Positions 59,341 through 64,000 of a stretch of DNA of 64,000 nucleotides are shown here, in pieces. The stretch spans positions 27,524,605 through 27,588,604 of the forward strand of contig NC_045130.1 in NCBI RefSeq assembly GCF_007655135.1, read 5' to 3'. A model generated the notes under the pieces. The model saw only the letters and a program-made list of their open reading frames with translations. It made no database searches and was not told the DNA's origin. This DNA is from Punica granatum. Taxonomy: Eukaryota; Streptophyta; Magnoliopsida; Myrtales; Lythraceae. How positions within the stretch are numbered: position 1 is the first letter of the stretch; every line of letters begins with the position of its first letter. Both the position numbers and the translations under genes were made by a program.

Positions 59341-59917
59341 TCAGGCTCCAAATCAGGTTTTCGTTTCAATTTGCTGAGCTTCCTTTTGTCAAGTTTGTTC
59401 TTTCTGGATTGTTATTAGTAAAAAAAAAATCGGCAAAAAAAAAGAGCTGAAATAAAAAACGAAAGAACGAAAGAAAAGAATGAAGCTGTTGTAGTCAATA
59501 TGATCCAAATTCTTTGCATTAGACCATTCTAAAGTTGTTATTTCCCTTTCTTTGTGATCTACATTGATTCTGTTCCCAGAATTACATATAACATTATGAT
59601 ATATTTAATTCTTCATAGTAATTGTCTTCTCTCTTGTTTCCTTTCTTCCTTAAATTTCCTTCGACCATTAATTTTCTTTAATAAGTTCTTGGTGAATTGC
59701 TCCTGAAAATTTTGGAGAATTGTTTCTTTAGTTTCAAAAGAACTGAAAGAGAATTATTGAGTGGAAAAAGGTATGAGTGGCGAGAACATTAGAGGGTTAA
59801 AAGTCACGTTTGTTTGAGTAAAAAACACGAGTGTAGAGTGATTCACATTCTTGAGAGTAAACACGTAAGAGAGAGAATTGTGAGGTCATTTCTTTCTAAC
59901 TTTATTTTGCAGCAATC

Positions 59918-60703
59918 ATGTCTCACAACAGTGTTAAGAGTATTCCCGAAGGTGCTATGGAATTGGTTGAATCGAAAGAACTTATGGAGGCCATGACGAG
60001 TGAGATGAGGCGTGTGATGAGGTTGGGGTTAGAGCAGGTTCATGAACGGATAGATCAGATGGAGAACACATGTGTGGAGCAGCCACGAAACGCTCCTAAT
60101 GTGCGCAGGAGGGAAAGAGTTCAATCGAGGGAAGTAAGGGTTGAAGATGAAGAGAATTATGTGGCTGGTTTTGATGAAGAAGATGATCGAGATTCGGTTT
60201 TTAATAATAGGAGAAATGGAGGGCGGTTTTGAGAAGCTAGGAATCGGGAAGACAATAACTTGGGTAGTATTAAAATGAAAATCCCATCGTTCGAAGGAAA
60301 GAGTGATCGTGAAGCATACCTTGAGTGGGAGAAAAAGGTGGAGTTTGTATTTGATTTTTACAGTTATTCCGAGCTGAAGAAAGTCAAATTGGCAGCAATT
60401 GAATTCTCGGATTATGCAATTGTCTGGTGGGATCAATTGGTGATAAACAGACGAAGAAATAGAGAGCCACCTATAGATACGTGGGAGGAAATGAAAAGGG
60501 TGATGAGGAAGCGATTTGTTCATAGTTATTACTACCGGGAGTTGTATAATAAGTTGCAAAGTCTTAGGCAAGGTAACCGGAATGTGAAGAAATATTTTAA
60601 GGAGATGAAAGTGGCCATGATTAAAACAAATGTAGAGGAGGATCGGGAGGCTACTATGGCAAGATTTTGGATAAATTACAAAAAAAAAACTCAAATTTTG
60701 TAA
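59918..60703 (+). pseudogene. gypsy gag, interrupted
   Basis: Two frame-aligned pieces. 59918-60232 starts MSHNSVKSIPEGAMELVESK and ends at TGA. 60233 onward continues in the same frame with MKIPSFEGKSDREAYLEWEK, WWDQLVINRRR and MRKRFVHSYYYRELYNKLQ, the usual retrotransposon gag core. The TGA is probably a CGA decay. The frame is cut at 60669 by a MITE insertion. Confidence 0.85.
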
Positions 60704-60990
60704 AATGTCTCAATTTTGTTCAAAATTTTGTTTTGTAATAGAAAAAACCATAAGTTTTCTAAAATGTCTCAAAAATGATCTCAGTTATAACTTTTATCAA
60801 TTTTTGCCTACGTGTGACCTACGTGGACTGTTAAAGGGACCCACCATCAGCAACAAAAATTGACGGAAGTTATAACGGATGTCATTTTTGAGACATTTTA
60901 GAAAACTGATGATTTTTTTGTTACAAAATAAAATTTAGGACAAAACTGAGACTTTTTATAAAATTTGGGTTTTTTTTTGTAATTTGCCCC
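60669..60990. mobile_element. MITE (322 bp) inserted in gypsy gag, AAGATTTT target duplication
   Basis: AAGATTTT lies at 60661-60668 and 60991-60998. The left end GGATAAATTACAAAAA and inverted right end GGGGCAAATTACAAAA lead into long arms (CAAATTTTGTAAAATGTCTC against its inverted partner), so the element is nearly one hairpin. With its target duplication it adds 330 bp, a multiple of three, but carries stops. Confidence 0.8.
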
Positions 60991-61054
60991 AAGATTTTTG
61001 ACTGGATTGAACAGAGAAATTCAAAATGCCGTGAAATTATAGCATTATGTAGAG

Positions 61055-62029
61055 TTGGAGGATATGGTGCACATGGCCATCAAGATTGAGAACCAGTTCA
61101 AGAGGAGAGGCAATACACGTGCAAGCCAAAGTCCAAGCACATCCACTTGGAAACTGAATCAGTGGAAGAAAGATGAGAAGCAATCCACGTTGAAGTCAAA
61201 AATCGAGCAAAAGCAAGATGCAACCAACCACGCTCCTCAAGGTAAAACCGACATTTCTACCTCCAGGAATCGTGACATTAAGTGTTTTAAATGCCAAGGC
61301 AGGGGACACATAGTAAGTCAATGCTCGAACAAGCGGGTCATGGTGGTGCGAGACAATGATGACATTGTGACCGACACTAAAGATTTCGACACCGATGACA
61401 TGCCCCCATTGGAAGACATTCCCGAGGAGGAATATTTAGCTACATATGCATTGACATTGGTGGCAAGGAGAGCATTGAGCTTGCAAACAAAAGGAGTTAA
61501 AGAAGTGCAGCGGGAGAACATCTTTCATACTAGGTGCTACATCAAAGACAAGGTATGTAGTGTGATTACTGATAGTGGTAGTTGTACTAATGTCGCAAGC
61601 ACAACAATGGTGGAAAAGTTGGGTCTGCCCATGTTGAAGCACCCTAGGCCGTACAAGCTGCAATGGTTGAATGATAGTGGTGAGATAACGGTGAACAAGC
61701 AGGTGTTAGTTACATTTCGAATCGATAAATACGAAGATGAAGTGTTATGTGATGTAGTACCGATACAAGCAGGACACTTGTTGTTAGGGCGTCCATGGCA
61801 GTTTGATAGGCATGTGAAGCATGACGGCTTTACGAACAAATATTCATTTGTACTTAATCAACGATCGATCACTCTCGTACCATTGACACCGCAGCAAGTA
61901 TATGAGGATCAAATGAGATTGCAAAAAGAGAATGATCAAAATAAAGAAAGTGAACATAAGAAAATGAGTGAAAATCAGAGAGAGGCCGAGAAAAATGAGA
62001 GAGAAAAAAAATTAAAATTATGCCATTGA
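61055..62029 (+). pseudogene. gypsy gag end and aspartic protease
   Basis: The zinc knuckle CFKCQGRGHIVSQC (CX2CX4HX4C) starts near residue 77 of this frame. The protease active site is TDSGSCTNVAS near residue 173, then LLLGRPWQFDRHV. Key residues of both domains are intact. The open frame ends at 62029 in a K/E-rich linker, with the downstream RT in another frame. Confidence 0.88.
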
Positions 62030-62149
62030 GAGAAAATCAGTGAGAAAACAAAAGAATTTCTATGCAAAAATGAGTGAAATTAAGCGAGCAATGTTTTCAA
62101 ATCAGCCGATAATTGTACTTTTGTACAAAGAGGCATTTTTCAACACTAA

Positions 62150-63231
62150 CGAACTTGACCTCGCTCTGCCTAATTCTGTTGTTTCTTTTTTGCAGGAGTA
62201 TGAGGATGCCTTTCCCAAGGAAACACCACATGGGTTACCTCCAATCCGAGGGATTGAACATCAAATTGATTTTGTTCCCGGTGCGACAATTCCAAACCGA
62301 CCAGCCTATAGGAGCAATCCTGAGGAGACAAAGGAGCTTCAACGGTAGGTAAGTGAGTTGTTGGAGAAAGGGTACGTGAGGGAGAGCATGAGCCCATGCG
62401 CCGTTCCGGTTATACTTGTACCTAAGAAGGATGGGACGTGGAGAATGTGCGTTGATTGCCGAGCAATTAACAACATATCGGTAAAAGTATCGTCATCCTA
62501 TTCCTTGCTTAGATGATATGTTAGATCAACTGCATGGTTCTTGTATATTTTCTAAAATTGATTTAAAGAGTGGTTATCATCAGATTAGAATGAAAGAAGG
62601 AGATGAATGGAAAATTGCATTTAAAACAAAATATAGTTTGTATAAATGGTTAGTTATGCCTTTTGATTTGACTAATGCTCCAAGCTCTTTTATAAGACTT
62701 ATGAATCATGTTTTGCGTGCATTTATAGGTAGATTTGTTGTTGTCTACTTTGATGATATACTCATTTATAAGAAGAACATTGGATTTAGATGGGGAGAAG
62801 AACAAGAGAAAGCGTTTCAGCTAATAAAAGAAAAGCTGACCAACGCTCCTTTATTGTCTTTACCTAACTTTTCTAAAACTTTTGAGATTGAATATGATGT
62901 TTCAGGTATTGGTATAGGTGCAGTTCTTACGCAGGGAAGAAGACCAATTGCTTACTTCAGTGAAAAATTAGGCGGGGCAGCCTTAAATTATCCAACTTAT
63001 GACAAGGAGTTGTATGCATTGGTTCGGGCTTTAGAGACGTGGCAGCACTATCTATGGCCCAAGGAGTTCGTAATTCACACCGACCATGAGTCCTTGAAAC
63101 ACTTGAAGGGCCAACACAAGCTAAACAAAAGACATGCCCGATGGGTGGAGTTCATTGAGACGTTTCCATACGTCATTCGGTATAAGCAAGGTAAGGAGAA
63201 TGTGGTTGCCGATGCACTTTCTCGCATGTAG
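62150..63231 (+). pseudogene. gypsy reverse transcriptase and RNase H, with internal deletion
   Basis: The N-terminal RT (GLPPIRGIEHQIDFVPGA) is in one frame to 62348. From 62518 the frame gives [20 protein letters not shown] and the catalytic [13 protein letters not shown], and then jumps straight to [18 protein letters not shown], the start of the RNase H region. About 80 residues of RT thumb and connection are missing. RNase H continues with [36 protein letters not shown] and [12 protein letters not shown], then VADALSRM and a stop. Confidence 0.88.
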
Positions 63232-63384
63232 ACATTACTCTCTACACTTGATGCAAAATTGCTTGGTTTTGAGTACATTAAAAATTTATATGCTAATGAC
63301 CATGAATTTTGTGAGGAATATCGGGCTTGTGAGCAAACCCATTGTGGTAAGTTCTTTAGGCATGATGGGTTCCTGTTTTGAAAG

Positions 63385-64000
63385 AATAAGTTATGCGTGC
63401 CTAATTGTTCCTTGAGGGAGTTATTAGTGTATGAATCTCATGGTGGGGGATTAATGAGATATTTTGGAGCTGCAAAGACTTTAGTTATTTTGCAAGAACA
63501 CTTCTATTGGCCACAAATGAAAAGAGATGTTGAGAGAATTTGTGGTAGATGTATCACATTGATATTTCAATGGACTTTGTGTTAGGATTACCTAAAACTA
63601 AACTTGGGAGAGATTCAATTTTTGTGATTGTGAATAGATTTTCTAAGATGATGCACTTTATTCCATGTCACAAAACGGATGATGTTTCGCATGTTGCTGA
63701 TTTGTTGTTTAGGGAGATTGTAAGATTACATTGCATGCCTAGAACAATTGCTTCGGATAGAGATGCTAAGTTCTTGAGCTATTTTTGGAAGACTTTGTGG
63801 TGTAAGTTAGATACTAAGCTATTGTTTTCTACTACTTGTCACCCACAAACTGATGGTCAAACTGAAGTAGTAAATAAGACTTTGTCTATTTTGTTGAGGG
63901 CAAACATTAAAAAGAGCATCAAAACATGGGAAGAGTGTTTACCACATGATGAGTTTGCTTATAACATGTCTGTTCATTCTGCTACTAAATTTTCACCATT
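63385..64000 (+). pseudogene. gypsy integrase, incomplete
   Basis: HHCC region: HGGGLMRYFGAAKTLVILQ and [17 protein letters not shown]. The second half of the finger and the linker are deleted near 63555. The DDE core then resumes in another frame with [36 protein letters not shown] and [13 protein letters not shown]. The reading continues to the window end, so the chromodomain question and the 3' LTR cannot be judged. Confidence 0.88.

Larger units (their letters stand above)
56152..64000 (+). mobile_element. Degenerate Ty3/gypsy retrotransposon, 5' LTR to integrase, running off the right edge
   Basis: The 5' LTR is followed by a primer-binding site, then gag, protease, reverse transcriptase, RNase H and integrase in the gypsy order. 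The copy is dead: an in-frame stop in gag, a MITE in gag, a deletion in RT and another near the integrase zinc finger. A Harbinger element splits the LTR. The LTR start (TGATGCAAATCGTAGCACGA) is a guess; its end, GGCA at 59322, is well placed by the primer-binding site. Confidence 0.85.

Overview
This is a window of a flowering-plant nuclear genome, almost certainly a dicot. It has intron-rich genes with GT-AG splice sites, a P-class pentatricopeptide gene, a plant-type GT31 galactosyltransferase, and a dense layer of plant transposons (copia, gypsy, hAT, PIF/Harbinger, MULE-like, tRNA-derived SINEs, MITEs). The species cannot be fixed from sequence alone. About one fifth of the window is ordinary genic DNA and the rest is nested repeats.

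Layout: (1) 301-2286, minus: the first seven exons of a SKA1-like kinetochore gene, continuing off the left edge. (2) 2.4-6.2 kb: hAT remnant, a long-TIR element and a SINE. (3) 6.3-20.6 kb: a tandem duplication of a 3.4-4.5 kb block. Each copy carries two small single-exon genes on the minus strand (four genes of 74-76 aa), and a truncated copia element and CT-rich repeats lie between the copies. (4) 20.99-25.46 kb, minus: an 11-exon beta-1,3-galactosyltransferase gene whose full 407-codon frame can be spliced by eye. (5) 26.86-27.59 kb, minus: two unassigned phase-0 exons. (6) 28.2-30.2 kb, minus: an intact intronless PPR gene. (7) 31-56 kb: repeats only, including a Harbinger element containing a Pack-MULE with three exons taken from an MRD1/RBM19-like RRM gene, a nested copia/MULE pair, a higher-order minisatellite, a G38 tract, a hAT MITE and LTR debris. 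(8) 56.15-64.0 kb, plus: a degenerate Ty3/gypsy element with a Harbinger insertion in its 5' LTR and a MITE in gag, running off the right edge.

The genes do not form an operon-like unit. SKA1 acts at the spindle, the GT31 enzyme in the Golgi, and the PPR protein probably in mitochondria. The most novel material is the duplicated small-protein quartet, a family I do not recognise, and the datable nested insertions, one of which has a paralogous empty site in the same window.
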